Shown: positions 1-10,002, counted from the first letter of the stretch. The stretch is DNA of 64,000 nt from Bacteroidia bacterium (GCA_030430575.1 JAUIKF010000007.1:62001-126000), one strand, 5' to 3'. A program made the numbers and translations. Notes: a model not told the origin generated them from the sequence alone.

Positions 1-621
1 GTATCTGGCGGCTAGCCTTTTCCATAGCGCAACGGTCTTATTGCGATTATGGATACTCTCCCAGAGTGAAGGTTTGGTAGGGTCATAATCGGAGATGCCT
101 TGATCGTAGCCTTGGCCGCCAGGGGCAGCGTGTAGATCGAGAATGACATACATCTGGTTTTGTTTACACCACGAGATCAAACTATCTGTCAACTCAAAAC
201 CTTTGGTCAGCCAGGTATTTTGCCCAGCGACAGGTTCATCTTCTATGGGAAGGGTAAATAGGTTGTAGTGCATAGGCAGCCTGACCGAGTTGAAGCCCCA
301 GGCGGCCAGGGAATCGATGTCGATTTTCCGGACATGATTGGCGAGCCAAGCGTCATAAAACGCATCGGTATCAGCTTTGCCGATCAGCTGCTCTATATGA
401 TCTCTGATCTGATACTGTGCCCCCGCAAAACTTGCGGTTTGCAACATATAACCTTCCTGAAGCATCCAGCCGCCCAGTCCCATGCCTCTGAGAAGCACCG
501 TATCGCCACCTTCATTGACGATGGCTTTGCCGTTGGTGCTGAGAAAGCTCTGTGAAAAAGCTGATAGCGAGCAGGCTAGGAGGAAGAAGAAGAGTAATAG
601 TCTAATGGAAATATGCTTCAT
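1..621 (-). CDS. Secreted GH5 endo-glucanase, partial (3' end outside the window)
   Basis: This is the first 207 codons of a glycoside hydrolase family 5 protein; the reading frame is open to base 1. The ATG at 621-619 is followed by a hydrophobic signal peptide of about 24 residues ending in SAFSQ. Visible family signatures are RGMGLGGWM near the N-terminus, the VRLP strand with its conserved Arg, and LDLHAAPGG with the conserved active-site His. The acid/base and nucleophile Glu lie beyond the edge and cannot be checked. It is the last gene of the minus-strand glucan locus and probably makes internal cuts in beta-1,3/1,4-glucan or a related polymer outside the cell. A 130-bp spacer carrying an inverted repeat separates it from the GH3 gene. 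The family call is firm; the substrate is inferred from the neighbours. Confidence 0.85.
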   Translation of the reverse strand, partial: MKHISIRLLLFFFLLACSLSAFSQSFLSTNGKAIVNEGGDTVLLRGMGLGGWMLQEGYMLQTASFAGAQYQIRDHIEQLIGKADTDAFYDAWLANHVRKIDIDSLAAWGFNSVRLPMHYNLFTLPIEDEPVAGQNTWLTKGFELTDSLISWCKQNQMYVILDLHAAPGGQGYDQGISDYDPTKPSLWESIHNRNKTVALWKRLAARY

Positions 622-649
622 AGTTGTGTTGTTGCAAGGAGTGGGATTA

Positions 650-726
650 AACCATATAAGGCATATAAGAAAATATAAGTTAAGACAATCTTCTCCCTTA
701 TATGAACTTATATGCCTTATATGGTT
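650..726. repeat. Dispersed inverted-repeat element, copy 1
   Basis: Perfect 20-bp arms (650-669 and 707-726, left arm AACCATATAAGGCATATAAG) flank an AT-rich centre of 37 bp. A second copy with one arm mismatch lies at 31392-31464. It sits between the GH3 stop and the GH5 start. It may act as a hairpin, attenuator or MITE/REP-like element. Confidence 0.8.
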
Positions 727-751
727 CTCAAAAATAGGGGCGCAGGCTTCT

Positions 752-3001
752 TTACTCCAACCGAAACTCTCCATTCAGCGTTTCCACAGAATTTCCACCC
801 ACCATCACCTCAAAGTCCCCAGTCTCGACGACATATTTGCCTTCATTATTATAAAAACCGAGTTCCTTTTCTGTAAGGGTAAAGGTAAGCGTCTTGCTTT
901 CTCCAGCCTTCAATTCCACTTTCTTGAAGCCTTTTAATTCCTTTACAGGACGGGTCACACTAGCCACGCGGTCCCTGATATACAACTGAGCGACTTCTTC
1001 TCCTTCGACATTCCCTGTGTTTTTGAGGGTAATGTTAACTTCTACCGTCCGATCAGCAGTTGGATCAGAAATATTCAGGTCAGTGTATTCAAATGAGGTA
1101 TAGCTCAATCCATATCCAAAGGGATATAGTGGCGTATTGGGCTGGTCGGTATAGTGCGACCAGAAGACCTCGTTTTTAGGACCTGGACGCCCAGTGTTTT
1201 TGTAGTTGTAATAAATAGGCACCTGACCGACGTCCCGTGGGAAAGTCATGGGCAATTTGCCACTAGGGTTGTAGTCTCCATAGAGTACTTGAGCGATAGC
1301 ATGGCCACTCTGCGTACCCAATTGCCAGGCTTCGACGATAGCAGGGATATGGTCATCTGCCCAAGGCAGAGCCAAGGGACGCCCATTCATCAAGACCAAA
1401 ACGATGTTTTTATTTACCTTATAGACAGCTTCCAATAACTCTTGCTGGAGTCCTGGTAAGCCAAGATTTGAACGGCTGCGTCCTTCGCCAGATTGGAAGC
1501 CATGCTCCCCGAGCACCATGATCACGACATCGGCCTTCTTGGCGATTTTGACGGCCTTAGACATGCCTGAGCGGTCGTCTTCATTCAGTTTTACATGAGA
1601 TGGGAAGCTGGTCTCGCCTTCGATCAAGGCTACGCCTTGACTTACCGTGAGTTCATTGCTGGGATAGGCTTGCATACCTTCCACTACCGAGATGGCCGTA
1701 TGGTCATCTGAGGCGAGGCGCCAGTTGCCAAGGGGGCTATTCTTGTCTTCGGCCAAAGGACCGATCAAAGCGATCTTCTTTCCTTCTTTGGGGAGGGGAA
1801 GGAGGCCTCCCTCATTTTTGAGCAGGACGATGGACTTCTTGGCTATATCCAAGGCACTCGCCATGTGATCTTCGTGATAGATCAGCGTCTCTTCCCGGGT
1901 TTCGTCACAGTACTTATAGGGATCATCAAATAAGCCTAACTGAAATTTTGCCCGCAAAATCCTTCGTACCGCATCGTCAATCTTGGCTTCCGCTATTTTG
2001 CCAGATTCTACCAATTTTTTGAGGTGCTTGACATAGAGATGAGACTCCATGTCCATATCTGAACCCGCATTTACGGCTAATTCGGATGCGTGAAGCCCAT
2101 TTTCCGCATAGCTGTGATCGATCATCTCCGTGATTGATCCCCAATCCGACACCACAAATCCTTTGTAAGCCCATTCTCCTTTGAGGATGTCTCTTTGAAG
2201 AAAGACATTGCCGGTGGCGGGGATGCCATTTAATTCATTAAAAGAGTTCATAAAGGTAGCAACACCTGCCTCTGCTGCTGCCTTGAAGGGAGGCAGGACC
2301 ACATTATACAGGGTCGAAAGGCCGATGTCAGCGGTGTTGTAGTCTTTGCCGGATTCGGCAAAGCCGTAGGCTGCAAAGTGTTTGGCACACGCTGCGATGG
2401 TATTATTGGCACTTAAATCCTGGCCTTGAAAGCCATTGACCCGTGCCTTAGCAATCATACAACCCAGATAAGGATCTTCTCCTGCTCCCTCCATCACACG
2501 GCCCCAACGAGCATCTCTGGAGATGTCGACCATGGGAGCAAAGGTCCAATTGAGTCCGGCAGCTGAGGCTTCGATAGCCGCTACGCGAGCTGATTGCTCA
2601 ATCGCTTCCAAATCCCAGCTGGCAGCTTCAGCCAGGGGGATAGGCGTAGTCGTCTTGAACCCGTGGATGACATCAAATCCGAAGATCATCGGGATGCCTA
2701 GGCGGGAGTTTTCTACGGCTAATTCCTGCATGGCACGGACTTCTTTGGCACCGCGGACATTAAGCATGGAGCCTACCATTCCAGTTTTGATATGTTCATA
2801 TCTCTCTTTGGTATATCCCTCGGCAGGCGCAGGGCCGGTGGCATCGAAGAAGCCGGAATATTGGTTCATTTGCCCAATTTTTTCCTCCAAGGTCATCTTT
2901 GCTAGGAGGGCATCAATTTGGGCTTCTGTAGCATCATTTTGGGCCATAGATATATTGACTAATAGCAAGGCTGCTAATAGCGTGAAAATTCCTTTTTTCA
3001 T
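752..3001 (-). CDS. GH3 beta-glucosidase, secreted (bglX-like)
   Basis: This 749-residue family 3 glycoside hydrolase should release glucose from oligosaccharides made by the neighbouring GH16 and GH5 enzymes. The start is the ATG at 3001-2999, which opens a signal peptide of about 20 residues ending in SMAQ; the open frame upstream runs into the preceding gene and lacks a signal. An N-terminal TIM barrel (about 25-350) carries KHFAAYG and the nucleophile motif VVSDWGS. The alpha/beta sandwich (about 385-600) includes GEGRSRSNLGLPG. A C-terminal fibronectin-like domain (about 650-745) follows. The GH16 stop lies 14 bp upstream, so the two genes are almost certainly co-transcribed. Length and domain order match periplasmic BglX-type enzymes; the exact linkage preference is inferred. 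Confidence 0.93.
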   Translation of the reverse strand: MKKGIFTLLAALLLVNISMAQNDATEAQIDALLAKMTLEEKIGQMNQYSGFFDATGPAPAEGYTKERYEHIKTGMVGSMLNVRGAKEVRAMQELAVENSRLGIPMIFGFDVIHGFKTTTPIPLAEAASWDLEAIEQSARVAAIEASAAGLNWTFAPMVDISRDARWGRVMEGAGEDPYLGCMIAKARVNGFQGQDLSANNTIAACAKHFAAYGFAESGKDYNTADIGLSTLYNVVLPPFKAAAEAGVATFMNSFNELNGIPATGNVFLQRDILKGEWAYKGFVVSDWGSITEMIDHSYAENGLHASELAVNAGSDMDMESHLYVKHLKKLVESGKIAEAKIDDAVRRILRAKFQLGLFDDPYKYCDETREETLIYHEDHMASALDIAKKSIVLLKNEGGLLPLPKEGKKIALIGPLAEDKNSPLGNWRLASDDHTAISVVEGMQAYPSNELTVSQGVALIEGETSFPSHVKLNEDDRSGMSKAVKIAKKADVVIMVLGEHGFQSGEGRSRSNLGLPGLQQELLEAVYKVNKNIVLVLMNGRPLALPWADDHIPAIVEAWQLGTQSGHAIAQVLYGDYNPSGKLPMTFPRDVGQVPIYYNYKNTGRPGPKNEVFWSHYTDQPNTPLYPFGYGLSYTSFEYTDLNISDPTADRTVEVNITLKNTGNVEGEEVAQLYIRDRVASVTRPVKELKGFKKVELKAGESKTLTFTLTEKELGFYNNEGKYVVETGDFEVMVGGNSVETLNGEFRLE

Positions 3002-3015
3002 TGCACGATGTGTTA

Positions 3016-4206
3016 TTATTTCTTTTGGAAAATGCGGACATAATCCACAGTCATAGTTTGGGGGAATTGGGTAGTCGCATCTGGATTGCCTGGCCACACA
3101 CCGCCTACGGCGATATTGAAGATGAAGAAGAAATCTGCATCGAAGGGGTAAGCCCCATTTACGTCCGCATTGGTGAGGGTGAAGTAGTGGTTGTCGTCGA
3201 CATACCATTTGATGGAGTTGGGCTCCCAAATGATGGAGAATACGTGGTATTCATCCGAGAATTTTTGCCCCCCAGTGAGTGAATAGGGCTCCCCTTTGTT
3301 AATGCTAAAAGTCTGCCCTTGAGGCCCCCAGTGTGCCGTTCCGTGAACGGTTTCAGGTTCGTGTCCTACCAACTCCATAATGTCTATCTCTCCACAGGCT
3401 GGCCAGCCAATGGTGGTGATATTTTCGCCTAGCATCCACAAGGCAGGCCAGATGCCTTGGCCTTCTGGCAGGATGGCGCGTATGTCGACGCGGCCATGTG
3501 TGAAGCTTTGTTTGCCGAGGGTAATAATCCTTGCAGAAGTATACGGTGCCCCGTTGAAGGCTTCCTCACGCGCTTCTATGATCAAATTGCCATTGCTTAC
3601 TTGTAGGTTTTCGCTTCTGTCAGTATAATACTGAAGCTCTTGATTCCCCCAGCCGCCGGCACCCATTTCAAATCGCCAATCCGCCATATTCAGCGAGTTG
3701 CCATTAAACTCATCCCGCCATACCAAATCATAGCCTGTATAGCTCTCTGGCGTGATATAGCCGTCTTGGGGGACAAAGATAAAGGTATCGTCATTACGAA
3801 TCGTCCCAACACCTTCTGCGTTGGCGATGGTCGCATTGGTGGGATTTGAAATGACAACTTTGAATTCTTCATCTGCTTCTTTGATAGAATCAGCCAGGAT
3901 TTCTATTTCCAAAACGGCACTCCGCTCGCCAGCTGGTATAGTCATCGAACCGCTAACATGTCGGTAATCTTCATCTTGCGCCGCAGTTACTTCTTCTGTC
4001 TTATACTCGAAGGTGATTGTCTGTTCGGATGCTACACTTGCAGTCACTCGAAAGTTAAAGGTGGTATTCGCATCCCCTTCGAAGAGTGTCACACTAGAAA
4101 CAGAGAGGGTGGGTAGCACAGGTTCAGGACCATCGTCATCGGAATCTGCGCAAGATGCGATGAAGAGTAAACTTAGGCTGAGAAGTAGCAGGACAAATTT
4201 GTTCAT
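3016..4206 (-). CDS. GH16 beta-glucanase lipoprotein with N-terminal Calx-beta domain
   Basis: This 396-residue enzyme probably cleaves beta-1,3(-1,4)-glucan at the cell surface. A lipobox (FIASC, Cys about 19) followed by an acidic stretch predicts an outer-membrane lipoprotein. Residues about 35-140 look like a Calx-beta module, acidic with a GTIRNDD end. The GH16 jelly roll fills about 155-396 and contains GEIDIMELVG, the E-x-D-x-x-E motif with nucleophile and acid/base. The tryptophan-rich pattern around it (WPALWMLG, WPACG) is typical of laminarinases. It lies directly upstream of GH3 and downstream of the PKD lipoprotein in the same minus-strand order. A second, shorter GH16 lies at 17526-18371. 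The family and catalytic call is strong; laminarin as substrate is an inference. Confidence 0.93.
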   Translation of the reverse strand: MNKFVLLLLSLSLLFIASCADSDDDGPEPVLPTLSVSSVTLFEGDANTTFNFRVTASVASEQTITFEYKTEEVTAAQDEDYRHVSGSMTIPAGERSAVLEIEILADSIKEADEEFKVVISNPTNATIANAEGVGTIRNDDTFIFVPQDGYITPESYTGYDLVWRDEFNGNSLNMADWRFEMGAGGWGNQELQYYTDRSENLQVSNGNLIIEAREEAFNGAPYTSARIITLGKQSFTHGRVDIRAILPEGQGIWPALWMLGENITTIGWPACGEIDIMELVGHEPETVHGTAHWGPQGQTFSINKGEPYSLTGGQKFSDEYHVFSIIWEPNSIKWYVDDNHYFTLTNADVNGAYPFDADFFFIFNIAVGGVWPGNPDATTQFPQTMTVDYVRIFQKK

Positions 4207-4286
4207 GGGAATAGAATTTTTAGGCGATTAATTAATGCGTTGGTTTATTTTGAGCGGTTTGAAGAAAAGTAAAAATAATTAACAAG

Positions 4287-4339
4287 GAACAAGGAAGTAC
4301 AAAGGGAAGATTGACTTCTTACTTTGTACTTTCTTGTTC
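4287..4339. repeat. Long imperfect hairpin between PKD lipoprotein and GH16 genes
   Basis: Arms 4287-4304 and 4322-4339 match at 17 of 18 positions around a 17-bp loop. Related words (cttgttcgtta, tactttaat) recur at about 25350-25390. It may be a processing or attenuation site inside the glucan operon; it has no clear T-tail. Confidence 0.6.
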
Positions 4340-4360
4340 GTTACTTTTACTTTAATCCTC

Positions 4361-5227
4361 CTACTGAGGCACAAGCGTAATACGCCATACACCCCATCCG
4401 TAGTCTGCATAAAGCACCAAACGATTGTTGGTCATTTCTAAAATGCTAAAAGTGACAGAAGACTGGGGGGTATCAACTTCACCCGTAGTTCCCACTTTGT
4501 ACAGCCCAATCCAAGCTCCTTGACCAGTGACCGTGAGAGAAGTCTCATCTATGCTAAAAGCGTGAACGCCAGAGTCCCAGGCTTTATAGGCAGCAGGCCA
4601 GTCAGTGCTTGGATGACATCCTACTGTAATCCCCATATCGTTAGGCCATACATTGCCCATATCATCCGAATCCGCCCAGAAGTCACCGTTATTGTCATAC
4701 TCAAACACCCCATCTGAGGTGAAGATATACTTGTCATCGAAGTGGCAAGCGCGGTCAGTGATGTCTGCCAAGGAATTTCCCCACCAAGTCTCCGTAAGGC
4801 TGGGACCAATATGCAACGCGCCTTCTTCTGGGGCGAGGATCCACACCTTCCGATCACAATTTGTCAGTTTTTCGAAATTGCCAAAGCAAGCGTTTGGGTC
4901 ATCTTGCGTGACCACGAGATCCTTTGTGATAGAAGCGGAGCCTCCACGGTTGAAGGTCGTCATGGTCACTTTATAAGTGCCTTTGAAAGTGTAGTTCACT
5001 TCCGCTTCTTCTCCCGTCTGAGTCCCATTGTCTTCAAACTCCCAATTGGTCAGGAAAGCACCTGCGGTAGTGTTCTTGACGATAAAGTCGTTGGGCGTAG
5101 CTCCTTGTACGATCTCGAAGCTAGGAGAGGGGAGAGGCCCCAATTCTGATTTTTCTTCCACAAATGGATTACAAGAAACCAGTCCTATGAGTAATGCTAT
5201 TAAAGATATATTTAAATAAGTCTTCAT
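4361..5227 (-). CDS. PKD-domain surface lipoprotein, putative glycan-binding (SusE/F position)
   Basis: This 288-residue protein has a lipobox (GLVSC, Cys about 19), so it should be an outer-membrane lipoprotein. Residues about 35-108 form a PKD-like Ig fold with the FEDNGTQTGEEAEVNYTF pattern. The C-terminal part (about 120-288) is rich in Trp, Asp and aromatic residues, including TWWGNSLAD and DGVFEYDNNG. That composition suits a carbohydrate-binding region. It follows SusD and precedes GH16, the usual place for a surface glycan-binding protein in Bacteroidota utilisation loci. I infer that it captures glucan for the SusCD pair. No catalytic motif is visible. Confidence 0.75.
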   Translation of the reverse strand: MKTYLNISLIALLIGLVSCNPFVEEKSELGPLPSPSFEIVQGATPNDFIVKNTTAGAFLTNWEFEDNGTQTGEEAEVNYTFKGTYKVTMTTFNRGGSASITKDLVVTQDDPNACFGNFEKLTNCDRKVWILAPEEGALHIGPSLTETWWGNSLADITDRACHFDDKYIFTSDGVFEYDNNGDFWADSDDMGNVWPNDMGITVGCHPSTDWPAAYKAWDSGVHAFSIDETSLTVTGQGAWIGLYKVGTTGEVDTPQSSVTFSILEMTNNRLVLYADYGWGVWRITLVPQ

Positions 5228-5280
5228 ATTCGTTTTTATTAATTAACCATTTACCATTTTTAGGAATTATTAATTATAAA

Positions 5281-5363
5281 ATTGACTGATTATTAATTAA
5301 AAGACAGTTCACTATTCAATGATTATTAGTTGTGTCAAATTAATCAATCAATAATCAGTCAAT
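5281..5363. repeat. AT-rich inverted repeat in SusD/lipoprotein spacer
   Basis: Arms ATTGACTGATTATT (5281-5294) and AATAATCAGTCAAT (5350-5363) are perfect 14-bp inverted copies. The same words recur in the spacer just before the last gene (63790-63890) and, more loosely, near 41380-41500. It is therefore a dispersed spacer element. Confidence 0.6.
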
Positions 5364-5377
5364 TAATAATAGATTCT

Positions 5378-6892
5378 TTAATATCCTGGATTCTGCTTCA
5401 AATTCCCCTCAGTGATGTCAAGCTCTGTCTGAGGAAGGGGTAATAATTCATTTTTCCCCGCTGTAAAGCCTTGGTCACCCAATTCCGCGGCAGCACGTCC
5501 CGTGCGCACCAAGTCAAAGAAGCGGTGTCCTTCTGTGGCCAATTCTAGCTGGCGCTCTTTGTAGATGGCATCTAACAAAGCGTTTCCTGAAGCGGTTACA
5601 TTCGCTAGGCCGACCCTGGAACGGACTTGGTTCAAGAACAATTTGGCATTGGTCTCATCACCGCCACGTGCATACGCTTCTGCTGCCATCAGCATTACGT
5701 CCGCCAGGCGAATAGCGCGGACATTGTTGGCCCAGTTGAGGGCAGGCTCACCATCCAATGCGCGCTCATCCTGCAACCCAGCATATTTTCTAATGAAATA
5801 ATCAGTGTTTTGGAACCCTTCCGTATAGCTCGCTCCCTGGTCTTTGAGGGCTTGTCCATCAATGATGGTATGCTCCATACGTGGATCTCCTTGCATAGCT
5901 GCTACCAGTTTTGGCGTTACAGGGCAGAAACTCCAGCCAGTGGCGAAAGTAGGTCCTACATAGTCACGCATGCCAAAGAACTGCACATCGTAGTTGCCTT
6001 CTGTCCCGTTGATGAATCGATCCCATCCGCCTCTTTGATTGCTGGCATAATTGATCTCAAATATCGATTCTATCCCAAATTCATTGCTAGTTTTGAAGAT
6101 ATCTTCAAAATTGGTTTCGAGGGCATAGAAGCCTGAATTGGCAACACCGGCAAGGATACCTGCGGCCTCATTCATTCTGCCTTCATTATTTTGGTACAAA
6201 ATAACTTTCCCTAGCAGCGCTTTGGCAGCTCCCATGGTGACCCTTCCGAGTTCCTGTGAAGGAACTGTTTCTGGCAATTCTACGGTGTTGATGGCATCAT
6301 TAAGGTCTTGCTCTATTTGGGCATATACCTCAGCAGGGGTTGACTGGACTTGCTCATAGAATTCGTCACCTGAGAGGACGGTAGTGATCAATGGGATATT
6401 GCCAAAAAAGCGGACGAGGTCGAAGTAATAATATGCCCGCAAGAACTTGGCTTCCGCAATGGTTCTCGCTTTAAAGGTAGGGTCGAGGTCCTCTACCTCT
6501 TCTATTTTCTCCAATATCAAATTGGTACGGTAAACGCCTGCATAGCCTTTGTTCCACAAACCTCTTTGAGGGCCAAGAAATGGATCAAGAGTAAAGTTGT
6601 CATAAGCTACCCAACTCGGCTGGTCAGAGGCGTCACTTCCCCCTGCAAAGCAGTCGTCTGAGGCTGCGTTTAGTAAGCCCAGTTTCATGGTCCAAGCATT
6701 ATCTGTCCCACCCCACTGTAAGACATCATACGCTGCTACCAGACCTTCAAATAACTCTTCTTCCGTTTGGTAAAAATTAGTCTCTAGGACAAGGCCTCGA
6801 GGTTGTATGTCTAAGAATTCTTTTCCACAGGAAACCAAGAATAAGCTTCCGAGGAATAGGTAGAGAAATTTATATTGAATTTTCATTTTCAT
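5378..6892 (-). CDS. SusD/RagB family nutrient-binding outer-membrane lipoprotein
   Basis: This 504-residue protein is the surface lid that binds oligosaccharide and works with the SusC channel. It has a signal peptide and lipobox (FLVSC). The N-terminal part carries TPR-like helices (AKFLRAYYYFDLVRFFG, the SusD hallmark). The C-terminal half has the conserved LADVMLMAAEAYARGG and YKERQLELATEGHRFFDLVRTG segments. It ends with the usual NLKQNPGY. Either of two Met codons five bases apart in effect (MKMKIQ) could start translation; the signal peptide is unaffected. It lies 23 bp downstream of SusC and is surely in the same transcript. The bound glycan is inferred to be beta-glucan from the GH16/GH3/GH5 neighbours. 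Confidence 0.96.
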   Translation of the reverse strand: MKMKIQYKFLYLFLGSLFLVSCGKEFLDIQPRGLVLETNFYQTEEELFEGLVAAYDVLQWGGTDNAWTMKLGLLNAASDDCFAGGSDASDQPSWVAYDNFTLDPFLGPQRGLWNKGYAGVYRTNLILEKIEEVEDLDPTFKARTIAEAKFLRAYYYFDLVRFFGNIPLITTVLSGDEFYEQVQSTPAEVYAQIEQDLNDAINTVELPETVPSQELGRVTMGAAKALLGKVILYQNNEGRMNEAAGILAGVANSGFYALETNFEDIFKTSNEFGIESIFEINYASNQRGGWDRFINGTEGNYDVQFFGMRDYVGPTFATGWSFCPVTPKLVAAMQGDPRMEHTIIDGQALKDQGASYTEGFQNTDYFIRKYAGLQDERALDGEPALNWANNVRAIRLADVMLMAAEAYARGGDETNAKLFLNQVRSRVGLANVTASGNALLDAIYKERQLELATEGHRFFDLVRTGRAAAELGDQGFTAGKNELLPLPQTELDITEGNLKQNPGY

Positions 6893-6915
6893 TTAGATTT
6901 TAATTTTCATTTGGA

Positions 6916-9900
6916 TTAAAAACTAGCATTAACACCCACTAAGAAAAAGCGCGCTTGCGGATAGATGCCGCGGTCCACGCCGAAACTTCCACCACCGATC
7001 TCAGGATCGAATCCTGAGTACTTGGTGATGGTCAGCAAGTTATTACCTGAGACATAAAAACGGGCTCTTTTGATGCCAATTTTGTTGGTGACGGAGAAAG
7101 GAAGTGAATACCCGAGCTGGGCCGTTTTGATTCTAAAGAAAGAGCCACTTTCCACATAGAAATCAGAGCTGCGGCTGAAGTTCTTATTGGGGTCATTCAT
7201 CACCAAGCGAGGATAAGTGTTGCTTGTTCCTTCTCCTGTCCAACGATCAAGGGCGTCACCTGTCAGATTGGCCATTTGCAGATCAAAGCGGCGGGTAGCT
7301 TTATAGAGCTGGTTGCCCGCAACGCCTTGAGCAAATATGACCAAGTCAAACCCTTTCCAAGCAATGTTAACAGTTCCGCCATATGTCCAATTGGGTGTAG
7401 GATCACCAATGATACCTTGGTCATCATCATCGATCATTCCGTTGCCATCTGTGTCTACAAAACGGAAATCGCCTGGCTGCGCATCGGGTTGAAGGAGTTC
7501 TCCATCCGCATTGGTATAAGCTGCCACTTCAGCGGCATTTTGGAAAATGCCATCGGTTTTGTAACCATAGAAATATTCGAACGGGAGGCCTTCTGCTGTA
7601 CGGGTAAGTTGCAAGCCTTGAGGACCGAGAAACTGGCGACCTACAAGAAATTCCTTGTCAAGGCCCAAATCAGTCACTTCATTTTGCACATAAGAGAAAT
7701 TGCCATTGATGCTAAAATCGATGTCGCCAAATTTCTTCTTATAGCCCAACTCTAGTTCCATGCCCTTATTGGTCATGGCAGCGATATTGCCGATAGGCCC
7801 TTCATTTCCTACATAACCAGGAACGAGTATAGGTAGGAGCATATCAGAGGTTTTCTTATTAAACCAATCAAATGTGACGGTTAAGCGTTTGAGGAAACGG
7901 GCATCAAAGCCAAAATTGGTTTGCTGAGTCTCTTCCCAATGCAAGTCTGGATTGGCGATGGCATTGGGGCTGGTTCCACCTGTCAACTGGTCACCTAGCC
8001 CAAAGGTATAATTTCGCCCCCGACCAACAGTAGATGCATAAAGAAAATCGCCAATTTGGTCATTTCCATTGACGCCCCAAGAGGCACGAACTTTAAAGAA
8101 ATTGACAATAGGGTTCCCAGTGAGAAATTCTTCATTCGTCAATACCCACCCAGCTGATACGGCTGGGAAATTGCCAAATTTATAGTTATCGCCAAATTTA
8201 TAAGAGCCATCTCTTCTAAGGGTAGCAGTGAGCAAATACCGCTCATCAAAATTGTAGTTGATTCTACTAAGGTAAGAAGCTAAGGTCCCTTCATATCTAA
8301 ACCCATTGAAGCTTTGATTATCAGGGTCAATGGAATTTCTAAGGGCTACGTCCTCAATATTGTCTACATCTAGCCCTAACACATTTCCAGCAATCCCCTC
8401 GCCAGCATTTCGCTCAGCTGAAGTACCTGCTAATACGGTAAGGTTATGGTTTCCAAAGCTCTTTGTATAGGAAAGGGTATTTTGCCAAATCCAATATAAC
8501 CCACGGTTTTGCGCACGGTTGTACCCTGTGACATCTACCCTGTTGGCGGCGTTGAGGTAATGGATAGGGGTGAAATTCTCACTTCCCCAGAAAGCAAGGT
8601 CAGTACCCATGCTTGTGCGAAACTTAAGCCCATCAATGATTTCAATTTCCGCAAATACGTTGCCTACCACCTTGTCACTCCATCCATACCCTTGCTGGAT
8701 AGATAAAGCCGCTACAGGGTTTAGGACTTCTGAGGTTACGTAATCAGAAATGCCATAAGGGATGCCGTCTTCGTTTTTTACTACATTTTGTAGGGTAAAT
8801 ACGTCACTCGCCAATACATCAGGATCAGTCTCCAGGATAGGTGTGATGGGGTCGAGGTTGATCGCCCGGCTGAGCGGAGAACCAAACTCTGAGTTGGTAG
8901 AGATGCCGACGCCTTTGATTCTTGAATATGCAACTGTGTTGCCAAATGTGATGCGGTCATTGATTTTGTGGGTAGAGTTCAAGCGTACGCTGAATCGTTG
9001 GTAGCGACTCTGAGCGTCAGAGACGATTCCCGACTGGTCGAAGTAGCCAAAAGAGACATAATATTGCGACTTCTCACCACCAGCTGAGATACTCAGTTCT
9101 TGGTTCATGATGGGCGCGTTGTTATTGAAAACAGCACTTTGCCAATCTGTTCCTTCGCCCAGGGAAGCTGGATCATCGAAAATGACGCCTCTCCCAGCAG
9201 CTACAGAAGACTCATTCATGAGCGTAGCATACTCTGTCGAATTGAGGAGGGCCAATTTCTTCCATGGGGCCTGTGTGCCATAATAAGCATTGTAGTTGAC
9301 CGTCATTTGGTCTTTTTTGCCTTTCTTGGTAGTCACCAAGATTACCCCTGCTGCAGAGCGAGCGCCATAAATAGAAGCAGAAGCTGCATCTTTCAATACC
9401 TCGATAGACTCGATATCGCCGGAGTTGAGAAAGTCGATTCCGCCGCCGATGGGGACTCCATCGACTACATAGAGCGGCTCAGAAGCATTAATAGAGCTCG
9501 TCCCGCGGATTCGGACGGTGGATGCTTCCCCTGGCTGGCCAGAGTTGGTGGTGACGCGTACGCCTGAGGTACGGCCTTGGAGCGCTTGCTCTACACGAGG
9601 AAGCGGCATGTCTTCTAGGTCATCTGCCTTAATTTTGGAGATGGCTCCGGTAACCACACTTTTTTTCTGTACCCCATATCCCACAATCACCACTTCATCT
9701 AGATTTGAGATGTCTTCTTTTAGTAAGACATTAATAGTGGTTTTGCCATCTAAGGGAACCTCTTGATCGGCATAGCCTAAGTAGGTAAAGACTAACGTAG
9801 CCTGATCATTTTCTACAGTTAATTCGTAGCTTCCGTCATCTCCAGAAAGCGTACCATTGGGCTTGCCTTTTTCGAATACGGTAGCTCCTGCCAAAGGAGT

Positions 9901-10002
9901 GTTATCATTTTGATCGTTGATCTTTCCCTTGACGGTTACCTGTGCGTGTAGGGCATAGGTTCCGAGCAAAAGCAGGAAAAGAAGAAGGTAATGTTTTCGC
10001 AT
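6916..10002 (-). CDS. SusC/RagA family TonB-dependent outer-membrane transporter
   Basis: This 1028-residue receptor imports oligosaccharide across the outer membrane using TonB energy. The signal peptide (about 1-20) is followed by a carboxypeptidase-regulatory-like domain (about 24-95). The plug comes next (about 110-225), with the SusC signature EPLYVVDGVPIGG and the segment SIYGARSAAGVILVTTKKG. The rest is beta-barrel to the terminal FLVGVNASF. There is no STN domain, so it is not built for direct anti-sigma signalling; the adjacent propeller regulator probably senses the sugar instead. It heads the SusC-SusD-PKD lipoprotein-GH16-GH3-GH5 series. The promoter region contains a TATTTTTG box and two near-identical upstream sites, described separately. 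Confidence 0.97.
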   Translation of the reverse strand: MRKHYLLLFLLLLGTYALHAQVTVKGKINDQNDNTPLAGATVFEKGKPNGTLSGDDGSYELTVENDQATLVFTYLGYADQEVPLDGKTTINVLLKEDISNLDEVVIVGYGVQKKSVVTGAISKIKADDLEDMPLPRVEQALQGRTSGVRVTTNSGQPGEASTVRIRGTSSINASEPLYVVDGVPIGGGIDFLNSGDIESIEVLKDAASASIYGARSAAGVILVTTKKGKKDQMTVNYNAYYGTQAPWKKLALLNSTEYATLMNESSVAAGRGVIFDDPASLGEGTDWQSAVFNNNAPIMNQELSISAGGEKSQYYVSFGYFDQSGIVSDAQSRYQRFSVRLNSTHKINDRITFGNTVAYSRIKGVGISTNSEFGSPLSRAINLDPITPILETDPDVLASDVFTLQNVVKNEDGIPYGISDYVTSEVLNPVAALSIQQGYGWSDKVVGNVFAEIEIIDGLKFRTSMGTDLAFWGSENFTPIHYLNAANRVDVTGYNRAQNRGLYWIWQNTLSYTKSFGNHNLTVLAGTSAERNAGEGIAGNVLGLDVDNIEDVALRNSIDPDNQSFNGFRYEGTLASYLSRINYNFDERYLLTATLRRDGSYKFGDNYKFGNFPAVSAGWVLTNEEFLTGNPIVNFFKVRASWGVNGNDQIGDFLYASTVGRGRNYTFGLGDQLTGGTSPNAIANPDLHWEETQQTNFGFDARFLKRLTVTFDWFNKKTSDMLLPILVPGYVGNEGPIGNIAAMTNKGMELELGYKKKFGDIDFSINGNFSYVQNEVTDLGLDKEFLVGRQFLGPQGLQLTRTAEGLPFEYFYGYKTDGIFQNAAEVAAYTNADGELLQPDAQPGDFRFVDTDGNGMIDDDDQGIIGDPTPNWTYGGTVNIAWKGFDLVIFAQGVAGNQLYKATRRFDLQMANLTGDALDRWTGEGTSNTYPRLVMNDPNKNFSRSSDFYVESGSFFRIKTAQLGYSLPFSVTNKIGIKRARFYVSGNNLLTITKYSGFDPEIGGGSFGVDRGIYPQARFFLVGVNASF